Shown in pieces: positions 11,301 to 21,270 of a DNA stretch of 64,000 nt. This DNA comes from Heterohyrax brucei (lineage: Eukaryota > Chordata > Mammalia > Hyracoidea > Procaviidae), in the NCBI GenBank assembly GCA_028571685.1, contig CM053141.1, forward strand, positions 137,978,833 to 138,042,832. The letters run 5' to 3'. The notes below the pieces were generated by a model. That model was not told where the DNA came from. It worked only from the letters and a program-made list of their open reading frames with translations, and ran no database searches. Position 1 is the first letter of the stretch. The number at the start of each line of letters is the position of its first letter. The position numbers and the translations under genes are program-made.

Positions 11301-11639
11301 AGGCTTGACGAAACACTGAAGCAGCTCTCCCAAACTGTACACTTTAGGGGAAGAGAGCAAAAAAAAAAAAAAAAAAAAAAGAAATTAATACAGCTTTAAA
11401 GTAATCTCATTGTAATGTAAAATTAAGTATTCAATAAAGTTGCATTTTTCTGATTGTAATTGTATACGCTAAAATTTTCCTGTGATCAGCTTCATCTTAC
11501 TTAACGCCAGTTTTATAATTCCCAGAATATAATTTGAAACACTAAAAAGATTCCTATGTAGTAAAAATTTAAAAAAAAAAAAAAGAGGTAAAAGATTCAC
11601 ACTTAGGCCATAAAAGTTTGCATATAGGTCAGGGAAACT
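11301..11639. other. Unassigned AT-rich sequence with A tracts
   Basis: It contains a 21-base A tract near 11360 and a second A tract near 11571. Neither is flanked by a recognisable retrocopy. Confidence 0.4.
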
Positions 11640-12240
11640 TGCCTCATGTCCTCAAAGTATCACCCAAGAAAGACCAGGGTTCATGCCACCTGCCACAAGG
11701 CCCATCACTGAAACAGGAGGATAGTGTGAATTAAATCAAGGATTTATTCTTGTAGCTATGCAAAGGTGGTGGAGGGAATACCGCCTCCAAAAATCTGCCT
11801 GCCCTCTGGTCAGACCAGAGCGGTTTATTAGGGAAGGCTACATGCCGGAGCAGTGCGGTAATCATGAGGATTGGAGCAAAAACGCTCACAGACAGTCTCT
11901 GTATCCAGCAAAAACAGTCTGTGCTTTAAAGTCTGTCCCTCAAGGTCTTCCTCTGTTGAGGCAGAAGGGCCGATGTCTGGTCTCGTCTGTGCCAGCTTAG
12001 TGATCTAACAAAGAACCTCTGAAAAATAAAGTTACCAGACCTGCCTTGATGTCCTATTGTCTCTTCCACTGGACAGTTTTAAATCACATAATTAAAGTGT
12101 AACACTTTCTATCACCATTTTGGCCTTGAGAAATGTGAGTGTTATGTTTCCCAAGGTTGGGGGGTAGCTAGGGTAACTGCTTTGCAGCAAAGCCTCTGAG
12201 GCCTCTGGCCTCAGTTTCCCCCTCTTGTTAGAAGAACTGT
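11640..12240 (-). mobile_element. Putative retroviral-type LTR
   Basis: On the minus strand AAGAATAAATCCTTGATTTAA supplies a polyadenylation-type hexamer in a setting typical of LTR R/U5 regions. GC content is higher than in the flanks. The family is not identified and no internal retroviral genes are present. An 80-codon open frame on the plus strand is treated as chance. Confidence 0.35.
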
Positions 12241-12321
12241 GCTTTTCAGGCCTCCAGTAATAAAGGCAGCTAGCAGGGGGAGTGGAAGCTATTGGTGTCT
12301 ATCGAAATGTGAAGCTATGAT

Positions 12322-12503
12322 TACCCACCCCACACACAATTGCCAACAAGTCAATTTTAACTCATAGTAACCCCCATAGCATTTCTGAGGCTATAAATCT
12401 CTGTGGAAGCAGACTGCTACATCTACCTGCAGGGCCACTGGTGGTTTCCAACTGCTGGCTTTTCAGTTAGCAGCCACTTTAACCATTGCACCACCAGGGC
12501 TGC
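12322..12503 (-). repeat. AfroSINE, long form
   Basis: GTGGAAGCAGACTGCTACATC identifies the long-form middle. TTTCAGTTAGCAGCC and CACCACCAGGGCTGC are the reversed tRNA-like head. Confidence 0.85.
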
Positions 12504-13040
12504 AACTAGAATGCATGCATTAGGATTACTTATTTCTAAGACCAGTTTGTATCAACCACCTAATGCCAAGGATAGAAAGTCAGTCTGTGTTTGATGTTAA
12601 TCCCCTAAAGGAACAGTAAACATACAATTAATTCCTAAATTAACATGGGCGTATACAACTACTCATATACTTCAGATCCCTTAACCTAAAATGTAACAAG
12701 GAATTAAAGTACAACAGCCTGAAAAGCTGTAATTAGGATCTGCAAGACTAACAGACTAAAGTCTGGTAGGCTTGGGTTCTGTTCTTAACAGTTGTTTACT
12801 GCAGAAGCTTGGAAAGCCACTAACTAGGAAAACCATATCAATACCATAGGCCTTTGTTCAGTGTCCAGAATTGTTACATACTGTTCTTGGCACTGACAGA
12901 GGATGTACAGAGACGTGTGTTACAAAGATGTGGAAGATACCATCTACATCTCTTTGGGGAGACAAGCCTATACTCATGTAAGCAGAAATAAAGAGAGAAG
13001 TATTATACAGCAGAATAACAAAAGTTACTAATAACATTAA
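12504..13040. other. Unassigned sequence
   Basis: No recognised gene or repeat. Confidence 0.4.
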
Positions 13041-13195
13041 TACTCTGGTGGCGTAGTGATTAAGTGGTACATCTGCTAACCAAAAGGTTGGCAGTTCAAA
13101 TCTGCCAGGTGCTCCTTGGAAACTCTGTGGGGCAGATCAACTCTGTCTCTAGTGTTGCTATGAGTCAGAATTGACTCAATGACAGTGGGTTTGTT
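13041..13195 (+). repeat. AfroSINE
   Basis: ACTCTGGTGGCGTAGTGATT head, AGGTGCTCCTTGGAAACTC middle and TGACTCAATGACAGTGGG tail. Essentially full length. Confidence 0.93.
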
Positions 13196-13204
13196 TTGCT
13201 TAAT

Positions 13205-13310
13205 ATTCTTAAGATACCTTCTTTATGAAAGTGTCTTTTCGAAGAGCTTTCTGCGTTTCAACTCATTTAATTATCACAACCATTCTATGAAATAGGTACT
13301 ATTTCAAAAT
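13205..13310 (-). repeat. MIR fragment
   Basis: ACTCATTTAATTATCACAACC followed by TATGAAATAGGTACTATT matches the reversed MIR core region. Short and old. Confidence 0.5.
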
Positions 13311-13319
13311 AGTTCATTC

Positions 13320-13445
13320 CAGTTTGAACCTGTGCTCTGAATTTGCATATCCACCCCAGATATAATGAATCAGAATCTACATTTTAAGTAAATCTGCTGG
13401 TGACTCTTACGTGCAGTAAATTTGGAGAACCACAACTCTAATAGT
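13320..13445 (-). repeat. MER5-like DNA transposon fragment
   Basis: CCACCCCAGATATAATGAATCAGAATCT and GGAGAACCACAACTCTA resemble the reversed hAT-Charlie MITE MER5A. Diverged. Confidence 0.5.
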
Positions 13446-13461
13446 TCTCAGAATTGCTCTC

Positions 13462-13965
13462 TGTTATGGAATCAACTGTGTCCCCCCAGTTTTGTGTAAC
13501 TTACTGTGCACCATTTTGTCATCTGAAGTTACTTTCCTATGTATCGTAAATCTTAGCTCTATGGTGTCAGTGAGGCATGCTTAGAGTCAGAGATGTCAAT
13601 AAGACAGGACTCGGTACATAAGATGAGGTTGTGTCTTGAATCAATCTCTTTTTAGATATAATAAGAGAGAAGTAAGCAGACAGACAGGGGGGCCTCATAC
13701 CACCAAGAAAACAGCACCAAGAGCAGAGTGTGTCCTTGGGACCCAAGGTCTCTGCATGTAGAAGCTCCCAGACCAGGAGAAGATTGATGACAGGGACATT
13801 TCTCCAGAGCTGTGAGAGAGAAAGAGAGAGAGAGAACCTTCTACCTGGAGCTGGTGCCCCAGATTCATACTTGTAGCCTCCTGGCCCGTGATAAGATGGA
13901 TTTCTTTTTGTCGAAGCCATCCACTTACGGTATCTCTATTATAGCAGCACCAGGTAACTAAGACA
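13462..13965 (+). mobile_element. Solo LTR, MaLR-like
   Basis: It starts TGTTATGGAATCAACTGTGTCC and ends in TATAGCAGCACCAGGTAACTAAGACA, the two ends expected of a MaLR-type LTR in forward orientation. It contains a GA-rich tract (13813-13835). No internal retroviral sequence follows. The 117-codon open frame on the opposite strand inside it is not a gene. Confidence 0.75.
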
Positions 13966-13969
13966 ATCC

Positions 13970-14075
13970 CTAACTAGTAGCATTAGCCATGTCTTGGAAT
14001 GTGTTAAAAATACAAATTCTTACCAGAGTTTCAAACCGAAGGAATAGGTTCCAAGTCCTGGAGGAAATGAAGCTC
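13970..14075 (-). repeat. MER5-like DNA transposon fragment
   Basis: TTAAAAATACAAATTCTTACC resembles a MER5A internal segment. It lies just beyond the LTR. It may be a second fragment of the element at 13320-13445 or a separate copy. Confidence 0.4.
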
Positions 14076-14111
14076 AGCATGATCACTAACTTACCAAGAT
14101 CATACAGCATA

Positions 14112-14643
14112 TAGGTCTGACAGTTAAATTCACAAACTTATCCTAGAAAAGTGCTACATACCTCACCACTGAATATCACTACAGTCACCTTCAAAGTACT
14201 CCCGTTGGGAAGTTATGCACCAATGCCAGTGCCTAGTTCAACTATCAAAGCAATTCTAGAACTCTTTTTCTGTAACGGCCATCCGAACGGTCATCATGTT
14301 ACTCTTAATGTCCTTAATGTCATCTAAATGTCTTCCTTTAAATATTTCCTTTATCTTCAGGTAAAGAAAAAAGTCACTAGAAGCCAGGTCAGGTGAGTAG
14401 GGAGTTATTTAAATGTCTATGGGCTATAAACTCCCGCACAGACAATTAAGTTCACACACTTGCCACGATGCACAATGGCCATTCCAGAAAGAGTTCCAAA
14501 ATTGCTTTGAAGGGTGGACTAGGTGCTGACATCAGTGCTTAGCTTCCCCAGGGGTATACTTCGAAGGTGACCATAGTAATACTCGGCAGTGAGGTATGTA
14601 GCACTTAGAACAATTAAGTTTGCAGACTTAATCGTCAGACCTC
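14112..14643. mobile_element. Fold-back mariner derivative, copy 2
   Basis: Read on the minus strand from about 14465 to 14112, decayed mariner transposase segments appear in order. First is LSVREFIA-like, then PYSPDLAS.DFFL-like (the region of the third catalytic acidic residue), then IKEIFKGRHLDD-like, a C-terminal ...SQ.EYFEGD-like end, and the terminal repeat. From about 14470 the C-terminal part and terminal repeat recur on the plus strand. Organisation and breakpoint match the copy at 7351-7915, while the flanks differ, so these are independent insertions of one rearranged family. Confidence 0.78.
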
Positions 14644-15544
14644 AGATGTGGTATGAAAAGGAATTGAACCCAGGCTCCAGAAACCCCAGACCACCATATA
14701 ACATAGCACATAATGGATTTTAAATCTGTTTAAGGGGGCAGGATGGGATCCAGAGAGAATTAGAGGCAGCTGTCAGGAGAAACTAGGTAGTGAAGTTTGT
14801 GCATTGTCCAGATGGATACAATATAACCTCCCTGAACTCCAGTTTCCTCATCTCTAAATGCCTTTGAATCTTTAGTTGCTTCGGACTGTACTGCATATTG
14901 TGGAGAAACAGGTAGCTTCGGAAACAACACAAGTGAGTTAATTCTGAATTGACTCAATGGCAGTAGGTTCAGGGCTAGATAAAAAGTAAAAAGATACCTG
15001 AGGATATTAAAAAAAGAATTGTTTGAAATCTGAAAGTTTCTAATTTGCCATGCTGTTTGCTTGTCTTGATCCTTTTGATCATGTGACTTGACCAACTGGT
15101 TAAAACAGCCACATAACAAACTAGGAAGTAGATGAAGGTACATACCATTCATACAGTGTGACTGGTGTGTCTAGGAAGCTTTTGTTAGATATTTCATAGG
15201 TTGTGCTATACAAATACACAGTTAAAAGAGTTTTTTAAAAAATTGCAATGCTACACTGAAATATGTAACTGAAAGGGGGTCAAAAAGTCCTATCCAAAAC
15301 CTCATTTGCTATAATCTAAAGTTATACTGTCAAAGATTAACTTATGGCAGAGAAACTAAAGCACTTACTACATGAAAGGGTGAAAAGATGAAGTTCATAT
15401 TAGTATTCAAGAGAGAAAAAAGGGATAAAAATTTTTACATATGTTATCAATTTATTTCTTAGTTCTGTTATTTTAGTAATTCCAAATCCTTTTTCTCAGT
15501 TTTGGCACAGGAGTTTTCAGGCTTTTCCTTTTGTTTTGCTTTAT
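14644..15544. other. Unassigned sequence
   Basis: No gene or nameable repeat. A 130-codon open frame on the minus strand (14760-15152) has no recognisable motif and no codon pattern suggesting selection. Confidence 0.4.
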
Positions 15545-15735
15545 TTTATTATTATTATTGAGACTAAACTGTGCAAATCTTAAGGGTACATTCAATGAAG
15601 TTTTACGTGTGCATACACTCATGTAACCACTCCCCAAATCAATATACAGAACAGTTCCAACATCCTTGAAAGTTCCTGGCCCTCTTCTTCATAGATACAC
15701 TCAAGGTAACCACTTTCTACACTTTTAAATAGAGC
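15545..15735 (-). mobile_element. Old L1 3' UTR fragment
   Basis: TTAAGGGTACATTCAATGAAG, GTAACCACTCCCCAAATCAA and ACAGAACAGTTCCAACATCC follow the order of the reversed L1M 3' region. The same kind of sequence occurs at 33995-34256. Confidence 0.65.
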
Positions 15736-16147
15736 AGATACCAAAAAGAGAAAACAGTAAATTAAAAAGTAAAGGAAACCTGAGCCTGATTTTGTGGAGT
15801 TTTGTGGGTGTATGCTAGAGTTTCTTTTTACAAAGCTTACTCACTGGAAGTTTGTTAACAAATCTCTAGGGCTCTGAGAAATTCTCTCACTGGGGGATAA
15901 ACTTAAAATCATAGCCTAGGGCTTAAGAAAGGGGTCTTCAGTCTCCTACTGTTAGAGGAGTGAGAGGACTGATTCCACCTTTAAAAAGGGGGGAGGGAGT
16001 TAAAGAAACGATCTCAAGAAGTTAGATTGTTTACAACCTCAGTATCAGCGTAAATGTGATTCAGTGAGGTTGGAACAAAACCTTTTCCCTTTGGTTAGTA
16101 AAGCCAAGGTAAGTTATAGCAAAGAATCAGACTTGAATTCTTGATTA
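15736..16147. other. Unassigned sequence
   Basis: No recognised gene or repeat. Confidence 0.4.
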
Positions 16148-16337
16148 AGGGGCTCTGGTGGTGCAGTAGGTAAAGCACTTAGCTGCTAACCTGAGTCACT
16201 AGCTTAAAGCTGCTTCATGGGAGAACTATGTGGCACTCAGCCTTCATAAAGATCTACATCCTTGGAAACCCTATGGGGTGGTCTATTCTGCCCTGTAGGG
16301 TTGCTATGCATTGGAATACTCAGTGACAGTGGACTTT
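16148..16337 (+). repeat. AfroSINE, long form
   Basis: GGGCTCTGGTGGTGCAGTAGG head, GGAAACCCTATGGGGTGG middle and TCAGTGACAGTGGACTTTG tail, with extra sequence between head and middle as in the long subtype. Confidence 0.88.
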
Positions 16338-16368
16338 GATGTGACATCTTGATTTTGTCATAAAAGCT

Positions 16369-18772
16369 GTTGTTATTGTCATTGTTAGGTATTATAGATT
16401 CTGATTCACAGCAACCCTATGCACAGCAGAACAAAACCCTGCCCAGTCCTGCACCATCCTCGCCGTTCCTGCGGTCCTTGAGCCCGTGGTTGCAGCAACT
16501 CTGTCAGTCCATCTCACCGAGGGTCCTCCTCGCTTTCACTGACCCTCTACTTTACCTAGCACAACGTCCTTTTCCAGGTGCTGATTCCTCCTATAACATG
16601 TCCAAAGTATGTGACACATAGAGTCGCCACCCTTGCTTCTAAGGAACATTCTGGTTGTACTTATTCCAAGACAAATTTTTTCCTTCTTTTGGCAGTCCAG
16701 ATATTCAATATTCTTTGCCAACATCACAATTCAAAGGCATCCATTCTTCCTCGTCTTCTTTATTAACTGTCCAGTTTTCACATGTGCGTGAGGCAAGTGA
16801 AAACATCATGGCTTAGGTCAGCACCTTAGTCCTCAAGGTGACGTCTTTGTTTTTCAACACTTAAAGAGGTCTTTTGCAGCAGATTTGTCCAGTGCAATAT
16901 CCTTTGGTTTCTTGACTGCTGCTTCCGTGGGTGCTGATTGTGAATCAAAGTAAAATGAAATCCTTAACAGCCTCAATCTTTACTTTGCTTATTTGTTCAG
17001 TTGTGAGGATTTTTGTTTTCTTTACGCAGAGGTGCAACCCATACCAAAGGCCATGGTCCTTGATCTTTATCTCTAAATGCTTCAGGTCCTTCTTACTGGC
17101 AAGCAAGCAAAATGCAAGCAAGCACACTTGCATTATCTGCCTAACACAGATCATTAATGAGTCTTCCTTCAATCCAGATGTTCTTCATACAATCCAGCTT
17201 CTCAGATTATTTGTTCAGCATACAGACAGAGCTGGTATGGTGAAAGGATACAACAGGGTCTCAACACCTTACCTGACTTCAACCCATGTGGATAATCCCT
17301 TTGTTCTTTTCAAACGACTGCCTCTTGATGTGTACAGATTCCTCATGAGCACAATTAAGTGTTCCAGAATTCTCATTCGCCACAATGGTATCCATAATTT
17401 GTCATGACCTACACATGATAAAGCAAGCTTTATCATAGTCAATAAAACACAGGTAAACAAACACCTGTCTGGTATTCTCTGCTTTCAGCTAAGATTTATC
17501 AGACATCAACAATGGTATTCCTGGTTCTATGCTGTCTTCTAAATTGAGCTTGAATTTTTGGCAGTTTCCTGTCAATGTATTGCTGCAGCTGCTTTTGAAT
17601 GATCTCCAGTAAAATTTTGTTTGCATGTAGTATTAATGATATTGTCCAGTAATTTCCACAATTGGTTGCATCACCTGTGTATGGAATAGACATATAGATC
17701 TCTTCCAGTTGGTTAGTCTGGTGGCTATCATCCAAATTTCCTGCCATAGATGAATGGGTAGGGTACTTCTAGTGCTGCATCCATTTGTTTAACCATCTCA
17801 ACTGGTATTCTGTCAATTCCTGGAGCCTTGTTTTGTTTTTTTTATCAATGTCTTCAGTGCAGATTCAACTTCTTCCTTCAGTACTACCAGTTCCTGATCA
17901 TGTTACCTCCTGAAATGGTTGAGCATTGATCAATTCTTTTTGGTATAGTGACTCTGTGTATTTCCTCCATCTCCTTTTGATGTTTCCTGCATCTTTTAGT
18001 ATTTTCCACAAAGAATCCTCCACCACTACAACTCAAAGCTTGAATTTTTTTCTTCAATTCTTTCAGCTTCAGAAGTGCTGGGTGTATTCTTCCTTCTTGA
18101 TTTTCTACACTAGTTCTTTGCACATATCATCATAATACTTTTTCTTGAGTTGCCCTTTGAAATCTTCTGTTCAGCTCTCACTCAATCATTTTTTCCTTTA
18201 GCTACTCAACATTCAAAAGCAAGTTTCAGAGTCTCTTCTGACATCCATTTAGGGCCTTTTCTCTCTCGTCTTCTTATTGACTTCTGCCTTTTTTCATGTA
18301 TGAGGTCCTTGATGTCATCCCACAACTCCTCTGTGGGATGTGTCACATCTATTCTTGAGATGATCTCTAAATTCAGACAGCATGTACTCAAAGTACTAGG
18401 TTGGTTCCCGTCAACTTGTTCTAATTTTCTTCAGTTTTAGCTTGAACTTGCATATGAGTAATTAAGGTCTGATCCAAAGTTGGCCCTCACGTTTTTATGA
18501 CTGATGATATTGAGCTTTCCCATCATCTTTTTCCATAGATGTCAACTGGGTTCCTATGTATTCCATCTGGTGAGGTCCATGTGTATAGTTGCCATTTATG
18601 TTGGTAAAAAATGGTATTTGCAAGGAAGAAGTCGTTGGTCTTCTAAAATTCTATCATGGGATCTCCAGCATCATTTCTACCACCAAAGCTGTACTTTTCA
18701 ACCAGCAATCCTTTTCTTTGTTTCCAGCTTTTCATTCCAATCACTAGTAATTATCAGTGCATCCTGATTGCA
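16369..18772 (-). mobile_element. RTE LINE, 3' two-thirds of a twin-primed insertion
   Basis: On the minus strand this runs from the end of the endonuclease region through reverse transcriptase to the 3' tail. Remnants include an EEIYMSIPYTGDATNCGNYW-like thumb-proximal segment, a TGCATTATCTGCC region where the catalytic YADD box should lie, and the ALSCVGHDKLWIPLWRMRI-like segment near 17400. Multiple stops and frameshifts make it a pseudogene. Its 5' boundary near 18772 joins, head to head, a plus-strand copy of the element's 5' third. Confidence 0.9.
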
Positions 18773-18789
18773 TTTTCAGTCATTCACCT

Positions 18790-19590
18790 GTCAGTTTTTC
18801 ACGTTGTGATGGTTTATCTGTTGCAGTGATGCTGGAAGTTATGCCACTAGTGGTCCAGTACCAGCAGGGTCACCCATGATAGACAGGGTTCAGCCAAGCT
18901 TCCAGACTAAGCAGGTGAGGAAGAAGGACCTTACAGTCTACTTCAGCAAAGAATTAGCCAATGAAAACCTAATGAATAACAGTGCGACACTGTAGGAAAT
19001 GGTGGCAGAAGATGAGTCCCTCAGGTTACAAGGCACTCAAAAGAAGAATGGGGAAGAGCTGCCTCAAGCAGAGTCATCCCTAATGATGTGAATGGAGACA
19101 ATCTTTTGGGATCTTCATTTGCTGAGGTGGCACAACTCAAAGTCAGAAAAAAACAGCTACAAACATCCATTAATAATAGGAGTGTGGTGCATATGAAGTT
19201 GAAATCTAGGAAAACTTGAAATTGTCAAAAATGAAATGGAACACATAAACATTGATATCTTAGGCATTAATGAGCTGACATGGACTAACAGTGGTCGTTT
19301 TCAATGGGATGATCATATGGTCTACTGTGCCAGGAATGAAAACTTGAGGAATGGCAATGAAGTCATCATCGAAAAGAACATTTCAAGATCTATCCTGAAG
19401 TACAGTGCTGTCAGTGATAGATAACATAAATAGACCTACAAGGAAGACTAGTTGATATGACTATCATTTGAATTTACTCACCAACTATAAAGGTCAAAAA
19501 TTAAGAAATTGAAGATGTTCACCAACTTCTGCAGTCTGAAACTGATCAAGCATGCAATCGGGATGTGTTCATAATTACTGGTGATTTAAT
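18790..19590 (+). mobile_element. RTE LINE 5' third, inverted (endonuclease region)
   Basis: The plus strand starts with the RTE 5' end (CACCTGTCAGTTTTTCAC, GCAGTGATGCTGGAAG) and continues into the endonuclease. An open stretch at 19236-19424 reads INIDILGINELTWTNSG and later NISRSILKYSAVSDR. This is the N-terminal half of the APE-like endonuclease, with the conserved Glu of the ELTW motif. It stops near 19590, at about the element position where the minus-strand piece begins. The pair forms one insertion with an inverted 5' part. Confidence 0.88.
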
Positions 19591-20387
19591 GAAGTTATTA
19601 GCTTTGTACATAGAGATGTTTCTGATTTGACATCAACAAAATATGAGCTTTGAGTCATTTTTCAAGTAACTGTAATAACCTGACCTTCTTACATACATTA
19701 GTTTTTATCCCACCCTTCTGATAACTGTGAAATCATTTAATAAAAGTTAGTGATATAATGAATGAGAGATAAAAAGCTGTTGGTGAGCAAGCAATCAGAT
19801 TTATGATTTTGGTTCATTAGATGCCTAGTCTAAATAACCGATCCAATATGATAATTTATTTGGTCAAGACTATATATACTGGCTATTAACAAATTATCCA
19901 AACGGATACTTTTTGAGAATGAAAGTGGATTCTATCACATAAAATGGCAACGCTAAATTAGTATTGTCCCAAGCAAACATACAATCACTCTAGCTGTCAT
20001 AAGCTTCTATCCATTGAGAGTTCATGCCAATTAACTCTGAATTCCAATCACTTCTTTACTAGGTAAACTAAGCTTTTGTGATAACAAAGACATTCAAAAA
20101 GGGAAAAGAAAAACAAGGACAAAAGAGAGATTGTGGTTATGATCTAGCACGAAGGCTTAACCTCTGACATAAAGACATCAGCCTGAAAAGGGTTGAGGAC
20201 TCAGAGGGAGGACAGAGGTGACACCTTTTATCATTAGTAACTGCCCCCTAGCATGTGGCATACACTCCACACACTGTAGCTGAGTGTGTGATACTGAAGG
20301 TTGACAGACTAAGGAAGGCCAATATCCTCAATTTGTTTAAATACTTTTGTGCTGAATAATAATGTGATAATGGCCATCAATAGTTTA
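19591..20387. other. Unassigned AT-rich sequence
   Basis: No recognised gene or repeat. Confidence 0.4.
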
Positions 20388-20670
20388 TATGAACTCAGTG
20401 TCTGGCATACTATGCTAAAAACTTTATAAACATTATCTCTAAATTCAGGCAGTGATTCTATACAATGATTTTACTGTAATCCCATTTTTTTCCAAAAAAC
20501 TCATTGCCATTGGGCTGATTCTGATTCATAGCAACCCTTGAAGACAGAATAGAACCCTCCCCATAGGCTTTCCAAGGGCAGCACGGCAAATTCACACTGC
20601 AAGCCTTTTGGTTAGCAACCATAACTCTTAACCACTACACCACCAAGAAGGTAAGTCACTAACCCAAGGT
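20388..20670 (-). repeat. MIR, split by an AfroSINE
   Basis: GTCTGGCATACTATGCTAAAAACTTTATAAACATTATCTC is the reversed MIR 3' half. After the SINE at 20494-20650, GTAAGTCACTAACCCAAGGT continues the reversed MIR core. A second SINE begins directly after it. Confidence 0.65.
20494..20650 (-). repeat. AfroSINE inside MIR
   Basis: ACTCATTGCCATTGGGCTGATT tail, CTTTTGGTTAGCAACC and CTTAACCACTACACCACC head region. Confidence 0.88.
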
Positions 20671-20797
20671 AACCAACTCATTGCTGTTGAGTTTCTTCCA
20701 ACTCATAGTGACCCTACAGGGCAGAGTAGAACTACCCCACAAGGTTTCTAAGGAGCAAATGGTGTAACTGCTAACCTTTGGCTAGCAGTCAAACACA
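20671..20797 (-). repeat. AfroSINE
   Basis: ACCAACTCATTGCTGTTGAG tail, GACCCTACAGGGCAGAGTAG and GTTTCTAAGGAGC middle. The tRNA-like head is cut short. Confidence 0.88.
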
Positions 20798-21202
20798 AGA
20801 CGCATTGTGGAATTCACAGATCAGTTTCTTAATTGTTCCCTTATTCTGCCCCTCTGCCAGAACTTTTTATTTTATCCCAGGACACTTACTCAGTTAGTTC
20901 AAACAGGGAGAGCTGTTTATAGGAATCATACCACTGGCAACCACTTGGACATCTAAGGGCAGGAAAATAAAGCAGGGACAACTGGGAGTACAACTGAGAA
21001 GTCAGGAACCAAGCTGTCATCTCCTGCTTCTTTGCAGTGTCCTCTACAAAGTTATACTACATTTCTTCAAAATCTAAAGGCCTGACCAAACATTTCCAGC
21101 ATCTGAATCTTCCTCTGCAATGTTACTAGTTAGATAATATTTTACAAAATAAATAATCCTGCAGAGAGGAAACACTAGAAGAAAAGATAACAAAATCCTC
21201 AT
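20798..21202. other. Unassigned sequence
   Basis: No recognised gene or repeat. Confidence 0.4.
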
Positions 21203-21270
21203 AGCCAAGCCAGCCAAGTGCCGCCGAGTGGGATCCGACTCATGGTGACCCTAGGGGCCAGGGTAGAGGA
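21203..21270 (-). repeat. AfroSINE tail fragment
   Basis: AAGTGCCGCCGAGTGGGATCCGACTCATGGTGACCC is the reversed RTE-type tail. The head is absent. Confidence 0.8.

Noticed and set aside
10041..12240. Two LTR-like blocks as the ends of one provirus
   Set aside because: The blocks do not resemble each other, a SINE and unassigned sequence lie between them, and no gag, pol or env trace is seen.
13462..13965. 117-codon minus-strand frame inside a MaLR-like LTR
   Set aside because: The element is a solo LTR in the opposite orientation, so the frame is incidental.
14760..15152. 130-codon minus-strand frame
   Set aside because: No motif, start context or conserved feature. Treated as chance.
16931..17407. 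158-codon open frame on the plus strand
   Set aside because: It is antisense to the RTE reverse transcriptase region. The real coding relic is on the minus strand.
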